Source of the DNA: Nocardia jinanensis
GTDB taxonomy: Bacteria; Actinomycetota; Actinomycetes; Mycobacteriales; Mycobacteriaceae
Direction of reading: 5' to 3'
DNA length: 64,000 nt
Assembly (NCBI RefSeq): GCF_014645735.1
Contig: NZ_BMMH01000002.1
Location: forward strand, 849,635-913,634
Below, piece by piece: positions 18,585 to 26,988 of the stretch. Both the position numbers and the translations under genes were made by a program. A model generated the notes under the pieces. It was given only the letters and a program-made list of their open reading frames with translations. It was not told where the DNA came from and ran no database searches. Each line of letters begins with the position of its first letter. The first letter of the stretch is position 1.

Positions 18585-19100
18585 ATGCCCTCAACAGGTG
18601 AACCGACAACAGTCCGGGACACGCTGGAGTACCAGCAAATCCAAAACGACGAAAACTTTCAGACCTGGCTACGGATGCAACAGGACGCTATAGAGGGCGA
18701 GTTCGTCGACGCCGATGTTCCCGAACTCGACGGCCACCTCTGGACCCGCGAAGGGCTGCTGATAGTCGAACACGAGATGCTGCGCCGCTTTTCGGACTTC
18801 GACGATATGGTCTCGGAGGAGAACTTCGAAGTCGGCGTGCGATTCATCTACTTCATCGGAGAGACCTTCCGCCGGGCATTGGAGGGAATCTGGGCGCTGC
18901 TGCCGCCGAACCCACCCGATCGCCCGGACCCGCTGTGTGTCATCGACTCCCCGATGTGGACGGCTTTTCACGACCCCACACATATGAGCGGGCTCGCCTT
19001 CGACCGGCGTACCGGGAAAGAGATCTCCTGGATCTTCGACCGCACGGTGAAACGACACCACAAATGGGTAGCGGCCGGTCGGCGCACCCGTGATAGCTGA
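18585..19100 (+). CDS. Hypothetical protein, 171 residues
   Basis: Soluble acidic protein rich in aromatic residues (DENFQTWLRMQQDAIEGEF, GVRFIYFIGETFRRALEG and HMSGLAFDRRTGKEISWIFD). A GGAGA precedes the ATG. The RFIYFIGETFRRALEGIW helix and the C-terminal strands suggest a compact fold, but I recognise no family. A tiny gene follows 11 bases after its stop. Confidence 0.7.
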   Translation: MPSTGEPTTVRDTLEYQQIQNDENFQTWLRMQQDAIEGEFVDADVPELDGHLWTREGLLIVEHEMLRRFSDFDDMVSEENFEVGVRFIYFIGETFRRALEGIWALLPPNPPDRPDPLCVIDSPMWTAFHDPTHMSGLAFDRRTGKEISWIFDRTVKRHHKWVAAGRRTRDS

Positions 19101-19111
19101 GCGGGCGTCCG

Positions 19112-19258
19112 ATGGGCTGGGTGACGTCATTTCGCTACACCGAGGCCGGCACCGAGCGGTTCGAGCGCGCCGCAGCAGTGCAGAAGGCCCTGCGAGAAGA
19201 GCGGATGCGGGGCATCCGCGAGGACGAGTACCTCACGACCATCACTGTCCTGCGGTGA
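19112..19258 (+). CDS. Small hypothetical protein, 48 residues
   Basis: Short frame MGWVTSFRYTEAGTERFERA continuing to REDEYLTTITVLR. It is Arg/Glu-rich and predicted to be one long helix. It sits 11 bases after the preceding gene with only a weak ribosome binding site. Codon pattern is good, but it could equally be a remnant of a longer gene. Confidence 0.4.
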   Translation: MGWVTSFRYTEAGTERFERAAAVQKALREERMRGIREDEYLTTITVLR

Positions 19259-19468
19259 ACCATCGCGCGCGTGGGCGGCGACGTCCGGCACTGGTGAGAA
19301 CATCGCGTGTGCGGGACGGGCAGACCGCGGGTCGGACGGGCTCTGCTGCGGCACCGAGCTCCGCGGTCCTGTGGGGACGGCCCTCGATAGAGCCGCCGGG
19401 CGCCGCAGTGGCGCCGACCCGATCAGCTGTTCTTGTTTCTCTCGGGCGAGCCGCGCGGTAGCGTTCCG

Positions 19469-21457
19469 GTGGTGTCGAAGGTCAAGGTTCTGCTCTGGCT
19501 GGGACATGTCGCACTACCGGCGCTCGGGTTGTGGCTGCTGGTATCCCGTCCCGAACTCGACATGGACTACGAACACCACGGGACACATTTCTGGTTGGTG
19601 CTCACTACCGCCGCCATCGCGATGGCATTGGGCGTGATGTTGTTCCGGGCCGCCCGGATGCGCCGGGACGCCCGGTTGATCCTGGTATCACTGGTGTTCC
19701 AGTTCAGCGCGGGTTTCCTCGGATTGCACGCATTGGCGACGCCCGGCGTGATTCTGCTGACGCCGAACGCCGGCTTCGTCTATTCGGTACCCGTCGGGCT
19801 GGGACTCGGTGGTATCGCCGCCCTCGCGTCGTCGGTGGAATTCGGGCCTGCTGCGGCCGCCCGGTTGCATCGGTACGCCTGGATGCTGTCCGCACTCCCG
19901 ACGCTGCTACTCGTCGTGTGGGCAGTGGTCTCGATGGCACAGTTTCCGCCGCTGCATCACGCGCCCGATCCGGCGGAGGCCAAGGGACCGCTGGTCGGTG
20001 TGGCCTTCGTCGGGTCGGCGTGCTATCTCGCCGCGGCATTTCGCTACGGTCGCCAGTACGCGCGTCGGCGGGGCGTGGTGCTGCTCAGTGTGCTCACCGC
20101 CTTCGTACTGCTGGCGGAGGCGCTTTTCGCCGTGGGTTTCAGTCGCAGTTGGCATACCTCGTGGTGGGAATGGCATGTGCTGATGCTCGCTGCCTTCGTG
20201 CTCATCTCCAGTAGCGCACACGTGCAATTCCGGCGCGAGGGTTCGGCTCTCGGACTCTTCGACAGCGTCACCCTGCACCAGACCATGGCCGGGCTGGAGC
20301 GCGACTACACGCACGCCCTGAACGAGATGGTCGACGCGCTGCGTGCGCGCGCCGAGGGCGGCGTCGCCTCGACCGAGCCGTTGGGAGCAGTCGGGGCCCG
20401 GTTGTCCAGGCGGTTCGGGCTCACCGAACGTCAGGTCGCGGTGTTGCAGCAGGGCGCCCACGCGCTGGGTAGCGAGCGGGAGCAGGTCCGCCGGCTGGGT
20501 CTGCTGGCGGCGATCGGTGAGCGGTCGAATGTGATTCGCGGCGAACAGGAACTGCTCGACGAGGTGCTGCACCTCGTTTCGGAGGCGTTCGAACGGGATC
20601 GATTCCGGCTGGGGCTGGTCCGCGGCCGCGAACTGATCTTCGCCGACGGTGGGCCCGCCGATCTGCAGTCGTCGGCGTTCCCGCTGGTCGTCAAGGGAAG
20701 CCTGGCCGGAATGCTCGAGGCGCGACGTGCGAGGGGCCGCTTCAGCGATACCGAGATCGCGATGTTGCGATCGTTCGCCGACCGGACATCGGTCATGCTG
20801 GAGAATGCCCGCCTGTATCAGCAGATCGACGGACTGTTCCGGTCCTACATGTCGCCCACAGTAGCGACCGCGCTGATCGCCGACCCGTCACAGGCCGGAC
20901 TCGGCGGCCGGATCGCCGAGGTCAGTGTGCTCATGGCCGACCTGTCGGGGTTCACGCCGTTTTCCGAGTCCTCGACCCCGGAAGCAGTGGTGCACATGCT
21001 GAACACGTATTACGGCGTGATCGTGCCGACGATTCTGGACTGTGGCGGGACGGTCGTCCAGTTCGTCGGCGACGCGGTCATGGCCGTGTTCAACGCGCCG
21101 GCCCACCAGCCGGATCATGCGCTGCGGGCGGCTTGCGCGGGGCTCGCGCTCCAGCGGGTAGTCGCCGAAACAGCGATTCCGCATCCCGATTGGCCGCGTT
21201 TCCGGGTCGGGGTGAATACCGGTCCGGCGCTGGTCGGCAATATCGGCGCGCAGCAGATGCGCAACTACACCGCGATCGGTGATACGACGAACCTCGCCGC
21301 TCGGCTGGAGAGTTTGGCGGAGCCCGGGACCGTGGTCATCGGTTCGCTGACCTACGCGCACCTCGGCTCACGCGCGCAGGTGCGCAGCCGTGGCACAGTG
21401 ACTGTCCGAGGCCGGAGCGAACCGGTGACCTGCTATGTACTGGATGGAATACGGTGA
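19469..21457 (+). CDS. Membrane class III nucleotide cyclase with GAF domain
   Basis: About 662 residues: roughly seven N-terminal TM segments, a helical linker, a GAF-like domain (about 360-470) and a C-terminal class III cyclase domain that makes cAMP or cGMP. Metal-binding Asp residues are present in LMADLSGFTPFSE and in VQFVGDAVMAVF, and the transition-state Asn and Arg in GDTTNLAARLESL. The usual substrate-binding Lys before FxGD is Gln here (TVVQFVGD), so substrate choice or activity may differ. Start is GTG 19469 or 19472, without a strong ribosome binding site. Its stop overlaps the start of a Crp-type gene, which suggests sensor and receptor are made together. Confidence 0.88.
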   Translation: MVSKVKVLLWLGHVALPALGLWLLVSRPELDMDYEHHGTHFWLVLTTAAIAMALGVMLFRAARMRRDARLILVSLVFQFSAGFLGLHALATPGVILLTPNAGFVYSVPVGLGLGGIAALASSVEFGPAAAARLHRYAWMLSALPTLLLVVWAVVSMAQFPPLHHAPDPAEAKGPLVGVAFVGSACYLAAAFRYGRQYARRRGVVLLSVLTAFVLLAEALFAVGFSRSWHTSWWEWHVLMLAAFVLISSSAHVQFRREGSALGLFDSVTLHQTMAGLERDYTHALNEMVDALRARAEGGVASTEPLGAVGARLSRRFGLTERQVAVLQQGAHALGSEREQVRRLGLLAAIGERSNVIRGEQELLDEVLHLVSEAFERDRFRLGLVRGRELIFADGGPADLQSSAFPLVVKGSLAGMLEARRARGRFSDTEIAMLRSFADRTSVMLENARLYQQIDGLFRSYMSPTVATALIADPSQAGLGGRIAEVSVLMADLSGFTPFSESSTPEAVVHMLNTYYGVIVPTILDCGGTVVQFVGDAVMAVFNAPAHQPDHALRAACAGLALQRVVAETAIPHPDWPRFRVGVNTGPALVGNIGAQQMRNYTAIGDTTNLAARLESLAEPGTVVIGSLTYAHLGSRAQVRSRGTVTVRGRSEPVTCYVLDGIR

Positions 21458-22113
21458 CCACCGATTTCGAGATACTCCGCGGCCTGCCCGACACGGAGCG
21501 GCGCGAGATTCTCGCCTCGTGCACACCGCGCCGCTACAAACGCCGGGAAATCCTCTGCCACGAAGGCGACCCCGGCGACTGTCTGCATTTGATCAAGTCC
21601 GGCCGGCTCATCGTCCGGGTCGCCACCCCGTCCGGGGACATCGCGACGCTGACCATGCTCGGCCCCGGCTATTCGTTCGGCGAACTGGCCGTGCTCGACA
21701 GCAGCTCTCGCCGTACCGCGACCGTCGAAGCGGTCGAGAATGTCGAGACGTTGACGTTCGGTCGCGCACAGTTGACGGCGCTGCGTCAGAGTTACCCGGA
21801 GATCGACCGGGTCATGATCGATACGTTGGCCGCCCAGGTGCGGCGGCTCTCCGCTCAGGTACTCGAGGCATTGTATCTACCGGTCGAAACCCGGGTCGTG
21901 CGACGTCTGATCGACCTTGCCCACATCTACGGAGGATCGAGTTCCATCGCGGAGATCCGGCTCAATCAGGAAGATCTGGCGTCCATGGCGGGAACCACCA
22001 GGGCCACGGCGAACAAGGTGCTGCGCGACCTGCAACAACGCAATATCCTGGCTCTGACCCGAGGCCGTATCACCGTGGTCGACCGGGCGGAGCTGGTTCG
22101 CTCCGCCCGCTGA
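21454..22113 (+). CDS. Crp/Fnr-family regulator coupled to the cyclase
   Basis: 219 residues. The cyclic-nucleotide pocket is complete: FGELAVL at 75-81 and RRTAT at 86-90, matching the phosphate-binding cassette of Crp. The C-terminal winged helix reads RLNQEDLASMAGTTRATANK. The gene starts at GTG inside the cyclase stop codon (GTGA), a 4-base overlap typical of translational coupling. The simplest reading is that the cyclase product binds this regulator. Targets are not known and no matching palindrome was identified nearby. Confidence 0.9.
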   Translation: MTTDFEILRGLPDTERREILASCTPRRYKRREILCHEGDPGDCLHLIKSGRLIVRVATPSGDIATLTMLGPGYSFGELAVLDSSSRRTATVEAVENVETLTFGRAQLTALRQSYPEIDRVMIDTLAAQVRRLSAQVLEALYLPVETRVVRRLIDLAHIYGGSSSIAEIRLNQEDLASMAGTTRATANKVLRDLQQRNILALTRGRITVVDRAELVRSAR

Positions 22114-22117
22114 AAGC

Positions 22118-22675
22118 CTACTTCGCGAGTGCCTTACCACCGGTGGGCGCGACAGCGAACCAGGTGCCGCCGACACCCTGACCCCGCAGATCTCCCGGCT
22201 GCTGGTCCTTCGAGAAGTAGTACACCGGCCATCCGCCGACGGTGATCTGGCACGAACCGTTCGCCCGCTCGATGAATCCGACCCGCCCCGGGTCGATACC
22301 CACGATATAGAGCCCTCGCCCCCGGCTCACCAGCAGTGGCGGCCACGTAACGGCACAGTCGCCGTTGCAGTTCGACTGCGACGGTATGGCGGTGTCCTTG
22401 TCGAACCGGTAGAGCGAGCGACCGTCACCGTCGGTCACCCGCAGCCCGACCGCCGGGTCGGTGACCGCAGTGAGCTCGACAGCATTGGTGCCGTGCGGCG
22501 CCTGCCCGGCGTAGATCTTCAGCCATCCTTGCGTTTTCACGGGCACCTGTGCCGAGGTGGCCGGAGCAGGCGGCGCCGGATCTGCCGTCGCCGCCGGGAG
22601 CACGGACAGCCCGACAACAGCGGCAGCGGTGATCGCGACGGCGGTCGCATTGATCATGGTTGTGAATCTCGACAT
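22118..22675 (-). CDS. Secreted Lipoprotein_15-type protein
   Basis: 185-residue exported protein with a signal peptide (residues 1-32, ending PAATA). It carries the two repeats of the family with the YxFxxD pattern: SLYRFDKDT with the CNGDCAVTWPPLL cysteine pair, and VYYFSKDQQPGDLRGQGV with GGTWFAVAP. Function of the family is unknown; some members are linked to stress sigma factors. There is no lipobox Cys, so it is probably soluble. GGAGGA 4 bases before the ATG fixes the start. It converges with the Crp gene, with 4 bases between the stops. Confidence 0.85.
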   Translation of the reverse strand: MSRFTTMINATAVAITAAAVVGLSVLPAATADPAPPAPATSAQVPVKTQGWLKIYAGQAPHGTNAVELTAVTDPAVGLRVTDGDGRSLYRFDKDTAIPSQSNCNGDCAVTWPPLLVSRGRGLYIVGIDPGRVGFIERANGSCQITVGGWPVYYFSKDQQPGDLRGQGVGGTWFAVAPTGGKALAK

Positions 22676-23139
22676 GGAATCCTCCGAATGGCGATCGTTG
22701 CTCAGTGCCCACAATTCTTCGGCCTCGGACCCGAACGGTCTGTTCGCGCACCGACATCCACTGTGTGTCCGAGCCGACACAAGGACCCGCCGAAACCTGT
22801 GGATCATCGGCAACACCGCCGGGTCCAGGCCGCTGTCCTCGCCCGTGGCCAGCGATCTGCGGAGAGCTCGGACGCGGCGGACGAGTTCGGCCGCGGTGCG
22901 ACGGGGATCGCTGTGTTCCACCGCGGCGATACGCGCCGCCGCGGCCTCGGCACCCACTCGGTCAGCGACCTCCGCCACAGACCCTTCGATTCCCGCCATG
23001 CTACGCACGGGGTCAGCGCTACCGGAATCTCCAGCCGGACAGCGGTATCGGTAGGGCGGGGCCTGATGCCCCGACGTACGGGTCGCGGATTCCGAGCTGC
23101 ATGGAGAACGAGGGCAGCAGTGGCCGGTGCGCGAACGGT

Positions 23140-23185
23140 GACGCTGAACCCGGGCCCTCGCGGACGCTGAACCCGGGCCCTCGCG
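23140..23185. repeat. Perfect tandem duplication, 2 x 23 bp
   Basis: The 23-base unit at 23140-23162 (beginning GACGCTGAACCC, ending CCCTCGCG) is repeated exactly at 23163-23185, just before the stop codon of the small membrane protein gene. Each unit contains the self-complementary CCCGGGCCC-type core. Confidence 0.85.
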
Positions 23186-23190
23186 ATGGA

Positions 23191-23475
23191 TCAGCCTGCC
23201 CAGCTCGTCGCCGCGTAGACCAGCAGCGTCATCATCAGCGCGACGGCTCCCAGCACGCCGCCGATCAGCGCATCGGCCCGATTGGTCGCGATGCCGCGGT
23301 CGACCCGATCCCAGCCGATGAAACCCGCTGCCATCGCGGCCAGCCCGGCCGGTGCGGTAAGAATCTCGCTCGCGAAAGGGATGAAGGCGAACGCGAACGC
23401 GAAGATACCGAGCAGCAGGGCCGTCAAACCAGCGCCGTTACGGGCAGGCGGGGTATTGTCCGGGGCCGGTGCCAT
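23191..23475 (-). CDS. Small DUF4190-like membrane protein
   Basis: 94 residues with a short cytoplasmic N-terminus (APAPDNTPPARNGAG) and two or three TM helices (LTALLLGIFAFAFAFIPF, LTAPAGLAAMAAGFIGW, VLGAVALMMTLLVYAA). The pattern resembles DUF4190 proteins, which act as small membrane proteins of unknown role in actinobacteria. Confidence 0.75.
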   Translation of the reverse strand: MAPAPDNTPPARNGAGLTALLLGIFAFAFAFIPFASEILTAPAGLAAMAAGFIGWDRVDRGIATNRADALIGGVLGAVALMMTLLVYAATSWAG

Positions 23476-23538
23476 ATCGACGAGCCTAGACCGAATCCGT
23501 TCATCTATCCTGCGCACACTTCGACATGGCATCGGCGG

Positions 23539-23994
23539 TTAGGGCACGTAGGAGACGTAGGCGTGGTGCTGGTCGAGGAGTTGTTCCCAGACCTGCTGGA
23601 TCGTGACGTTCGGTATCGCGGTGAGTGCGGCGTCGATGTTGGGCACCGGTTCGGCACGCATCCCGGGCAGCGGACAGTCACCACTACTGCCCGGAGGCAA
23701 TGACAGGACGGCCGCGGGCTCCAGGACGGCCAAGGGGTATAGCGGATCTGTTCACCGGGTTTGGGGGACGGCAGCAGGCGCGGTGGTAGGACAGCAGGAA
23801 CTCGACGATCCCGGCGCAAAGCCCCGGGTCGGTGCGGGTTTCGTCCAGCAGGAGAACGACTCGTTGGAGGCGAGGGCGTCGGCTCGTACCTCGGGCGCCG
23901 GTTCGTCGTCCGCGTTGCGGGCGAGCCAGCGAGGCATGTCGAGCCACTGAGCCGCGGCCGACCGGTCCCGGCTGTCCTGGTCGGCCGACATCAT
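23539..23994 (-). pseudogene. Hypothetical gene with two compensating frameshifts
   Basis: A coding-like sequence begins with MMSADQDSRDRSAAAQWLDM at 23994, 13 bases after the glycosyltransferase stop. It shifts frame near 23855 to VVLLLDETRTDPGLCAG and again near 23735 to AAVLSLPPGSSGDCPLPGM, ending with LLDQHHAYVSYVP at 23539. The last frame equals the first, so either two sequencing errors or two indels are involved. No family recognised. Probably the second gene of an operon with the glycosyltransferase. Confidence 0.5.
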
Positions 23995-24007
23995 TTTGAG
24001 GAGCAGG

Positions 24008-25714
24008 TCACCCTTCGAGGGTCTGCCCCGGACGCAGCGTCGGTCCGCAGCCCTCCGTCACCTGCTCGTCCACGAGAGGTGGGATGGCAGTACCCGCGTA
24101 GTCGCGAAGTTCTCGGAGTTGGTCCCCGTCGCGCACAACATCTTTGCGGACCCAGTCCTCATCCGGCACAGCGGGATCCTGGGATCGCTGCAACACGTAG
24201 TAGTCGCGTGTGATGCGGGCATCGAAGGTGATGTTGTTCTCCATCCAGGGCCCGTGCGAGTGCACAAAGGTGGGCTCGAGCTCCTCGAACACATAGTCTC
24301 CGAAGGTGGTGCGGTCCGTGCCGGCGATGATGTCCGCCATCCGGGCATGAGTGAGCCCGGCCATGTCGATCACCTGCAACCGCGAGGTCAGCGAACTTCC
24401 ACCCATATCGGGTGTGAGCAATGTGCCGTGTTGTATACCGAGGATGTCCGCGTAGCCGTTGAACAAGCGCCCGAACCGCAGCGCGATCCAGCACACGGGC
24501 ACATCCTCATCGGCGCGGTAGGTCCCGGATGCTTCAGCGAACGCACTGCCGGACGGGATCAAGGCACCGATCAGTGCCACCGCGACCAGAACCCGGCCGT
24601 GTTTGCGCAGCCTCGCCAGCAACTGCCCGGTGGAAAGCACGAGAACGACCGCACCCAGAGTCCACACCGGGGTGGCGAACCGGAACTGCGCCATCCAGTC
24701 CGGCTCCAGGACGCAATAGGCGATCACCGCTGATACCAGCGGCACCAACAGCGCGACAGCGCCGTCACGCCACCTACTCGGCGGCCACAGCGCAAGCCCG
24801 ACCACCGCGACGGCCGCGATCACCGCGGGTACGCCCGCGTACTGCACCAATTCCCCCGCCCTGGCCAAGTCGTACACGGTCGGCGGCGCCTGATGTTTGG
24901 CGACTGCGGTGTTCGGAACGACCCTGCCGAACTCGATGATCCGCCACAGCAGATAGGTCCCGAAGGGAATCGCGAACGCGAGTCCCGCATACACCCCACA
25001 TCGGAGAGCAGCGGGCAACGTCGCGCGCCGCACCAGGATCACCGAAACCACGGGGTACGCGGCCAGGTAGATCAGACCGTCGGGGCGGGTCAACGCGGCA
25101 AACGCCGCCAGCGCACCGGCTGTCACCGCCACCGCCGGCGTCCACAACCGCTCATCCAGCACCGCCAGAAACAAATGGACAGCCAGAACGCATACCGCCG
25201 ACGCGAACAACGCGTTCTCCAGGCCGGAAAAGCACCAGATCACGAAAGACGGGATCGCGGCCAAAGTAGCGCCTGTCGCGAAGGTCGCCAGTGCGGGCCA
25301 CCGTGATACCCGTCGGGCGGCGGCGTAGCACGTGGCGAGGATCCCCATGCAGCAGATCAGCGCGACCGCCTTCGGATAGAGGACATAGTCGGGAATGCCG
25401 AAGAGGGCACCCCGGTCGAAAAGGCCACACCATTCGCCCACCATCAGCACGAAAAGCCAGGTCGGGTTCGAGAACCCTTCAACCGGCGCGGCGCCGGGCT
25501 GCAGTACCGGGCCCAGCCCCTCGGCGGCACTGCGCGCGTACGCGAAGGTGATACCCGCGTCATCGACTATCCAATTGCCGTACTCGGCCGCACGCCAGCC
25601 CAGCAGCACAGCACCGCCCAGCACCGCCGCCAGCGGCGCCGGCCACGATCTGCGACGACGCTGCGGCGCCCCCTCCGACACCTCGACCAGAACCGGCTGC
25701 TTCGCCGTCAACAC
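24008..25714 (-). CDS. GT-C membrane glycosyltransferase (AftB-like)
   Basis: 568 residues with about ten TM helices followed by a C-terminal extracytoplasmic domain of about 180 residues. The first loop contains the catalytic-type acidic pair in IVDDAGITFAYARSAAEG and then GFSNPTWLFVL, the pattern of polyprenyl-phosphate-dependent arabinosyl and mannosyl transferases such as AftB, which decorate cell-wall arabinogalactan. The donor is probably decaprenyl-phosphate-arabinose or -mannose; the acceptor is unknown. A GTG start at 25714 is placed 7 bases after GGAGGG; 25717 is also possible. Confidence 0.8.
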   Translation of the reverse strand: MLTAKQPVLVEVSEGAPQRRRRSWPAPLAAVLGGAVLLGWRAAEYGNWIVDDAGITFAYARSAAEGLGPVLQPGAAPVEGFSNPTWLFVLMVGEWCGLFDRGALFGIPDYVLYPKAVALICCMGILATCYAAARRVSRWPALATFATGATLAAIPSFVIWCFSGLENALFASAVCVLAVHLFLAVLDERLWTPAVAVTAGALAAFAALTRPDGLIYLAAYPVVSVILVRRATLPAALRCGVYAGLAFAIPFGTYLLWRIIEFGRVVPNTAVAKHQAPPTVYDLARAGELVQYAGVPAVIAAVAVVGLALWPPSRWRDGAVALLVPLVSAVIAYCVLEPDWMAQFRFATPVWTLGAVVLVLSTGQLLARLRKHGRVLVAVALIGALIPSGSAFAEASGTYRADEDVPVCWIALRFGRLFNGYADILGIQHGTLLTPDMGGSSLTSRLQVIDMAGLTHARMADIIAGTDRTTFGDYVFEELEPTFVHSHGPWMENNITFDARITRDYYVLQRSQDPAVPDEDWVRKDVVRDGDQLRELRDYAGTAIPPLVDEQVTEGCGPTLRPGQTLEG

Positions 25715-26076
25715 CACAAAACCCTCCACCCGATCGTGCTCGCGCGGCCATCCGAAACCGGCGCACTGCACGATCGGTCACCCTGCCGATTCCGGCGGCA
25801 GAAGGCAAGCGGGCAGCAATTCCCTCGTACCCTTCGCACCGGACCTCGTCCCCGATCCCTTGGTCGAGAAGAGGCTCCCGAGGCACCTCCCGCTACCTCC
25901 TGACCGAAGAAAACACCCTCGGCGAAACATCGTCGACGCGAGCGACCGGAGCATCTCACCGCCCCGGCGCGGGGTGGGGACGCCGCGCCTGTTCCACTTC
26001 TTCGGCCGGCAGAGCTATCCGGTGACTGTGCCGCGGCCGGAGCCGGGCGAGGACAACGACTTCGAGCACGGGTTCG
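25715..26076. other. Intergenic region with a possible gene remnant
   Basis: 362 bases between the glycosyltransferase start and the end of the copper/ABC operon. On the plus strand 25985-26095 reads LFHFFGRQSYPVTVPRPEPG and then DNDFEHGFVKAEG, which looks like real coding sequence but has no start and no family I recognise. Otherwise nothing was seen. Confidence 0.35.
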
Positions 26077-26988
26077 TCAAGGCCGAGGGGGCGGCGTCCG
26101 GTGAGCAGGTTCACCGGGTTCGGTGTCGGGTGATGTGGGCACCGGGGGATCGATCCGGCGCGGATTGGCCGCGATTACCGAGCCTGCGAACTCGGCATCG
26201 ATGTAGTCGGCGACCTCCGGGCTCTCGAGTTGCCGCGCGAGCGTCACCAGCCGCGGATCGGCCGCATTCCCGGCTCTGCCGACCAGCACGTTGGTGTAGG
26301 GGTTGCGGGGCGCGGGTTCGCGCAGCAGTGGTGTTGCCGGGGCGAACCCGTTCTCCTGCGCGGTTACCGGGTTCATGATGACGGCATCCACGGCACCGAT
26401 TACTTCCGGGAATTGTTCCGGATCGGCTTGTGTGATGGTCAGATGCCGTTGTGAATCCATCACATTCGCATCCGTGACAGTAAGGTCCGCGAGCGAGGTA
26501 CCGCCGAATTCCTTGTTCAAGGTCAGCAGTCGGGCATGCTGGAGGAGATAGAGGCTGCGTGCCAGCGGCGCCTGTCCCGAGGGGACCAGAACGGAACCGA
26601 AGTGCGGGATCTGATCGAGGGAAGTGTACGTCCGCGAGTACAGCCCGTAGGGCACCACGTGCACACGCGCGAGTATCGCGAGGTCGGTGATCCCGTCCTG
26701 TGCCGTCCGGCCCTCGAATGCCGGAATATGCTGGAAATACGCGGCATCGGCCGTGCCGTGCGCGACCCGCCGGTTCGCATCCGCTCCCGCGCTCTCGATA
26801 CGTATGCTCAGACGGCTCCCGGTTCGCTCGGCCGCGTACTCCAGGATCTGCCGGTGCGGCCCATCACCCACCAGGACAGTGAGGACACCGTCTCCCACGT
26901 GTCCGGATGTGTCCACCCGCACCTCCGGAGCGCAGGCCGGTACGCCCAGAAACGCGAATACGACCAAGAGCCAGCATGCTCGTCTCAC
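26077..26988 (-). CDS. NLPA/MetQ-like substrate-binding lipoprotein
   Basis: 303-residue lipoprotein: signal with lipobox GVPAC near residue 17, then a periplasmic binding fold of the MetQ/NLPA type (LTVLVGDGPHRQILEYAAE, GTADAAYFQHIPAFEG, then NPYTNVLVGRAGNAADPRL). Such proteins bind methionine or other small ligands for ABC import. The start GTG overlaps the ycnJ stop (GTGA), so it is the last gene of the six-gene operon. It may deliver a second ligand to the same ATPase and permease. The C-terminus is Pro-rich and longer than usual. Confidence 0.85.
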   Translation of the reverse strand: MRRACWLLVVFAFLGVPACAPEVRVDTSGHVGDGVLTVLVGDGPHRQILEYAAERTGSRLSIRIESAGADANRRVAHGTADAAYFQHIPAFEGRTAQDGITDLAILARVHVVPYGLYSRTYTSLDQIPHFGSVLVPSGQAPLARSLYLLQHARLLTLNKEFGGTSLADLTVTDANVMDSQRHLTITQADPEQFPEVIGAVDAVIMNPVTAQENGFAPATPLLREPAPRNPYTNVLVGRAGNAADPRLVTLARQLESPEVADYIDAEFAGSVIAANPRRIDPPVPTSPDTEPGEPAHRTPPPRP

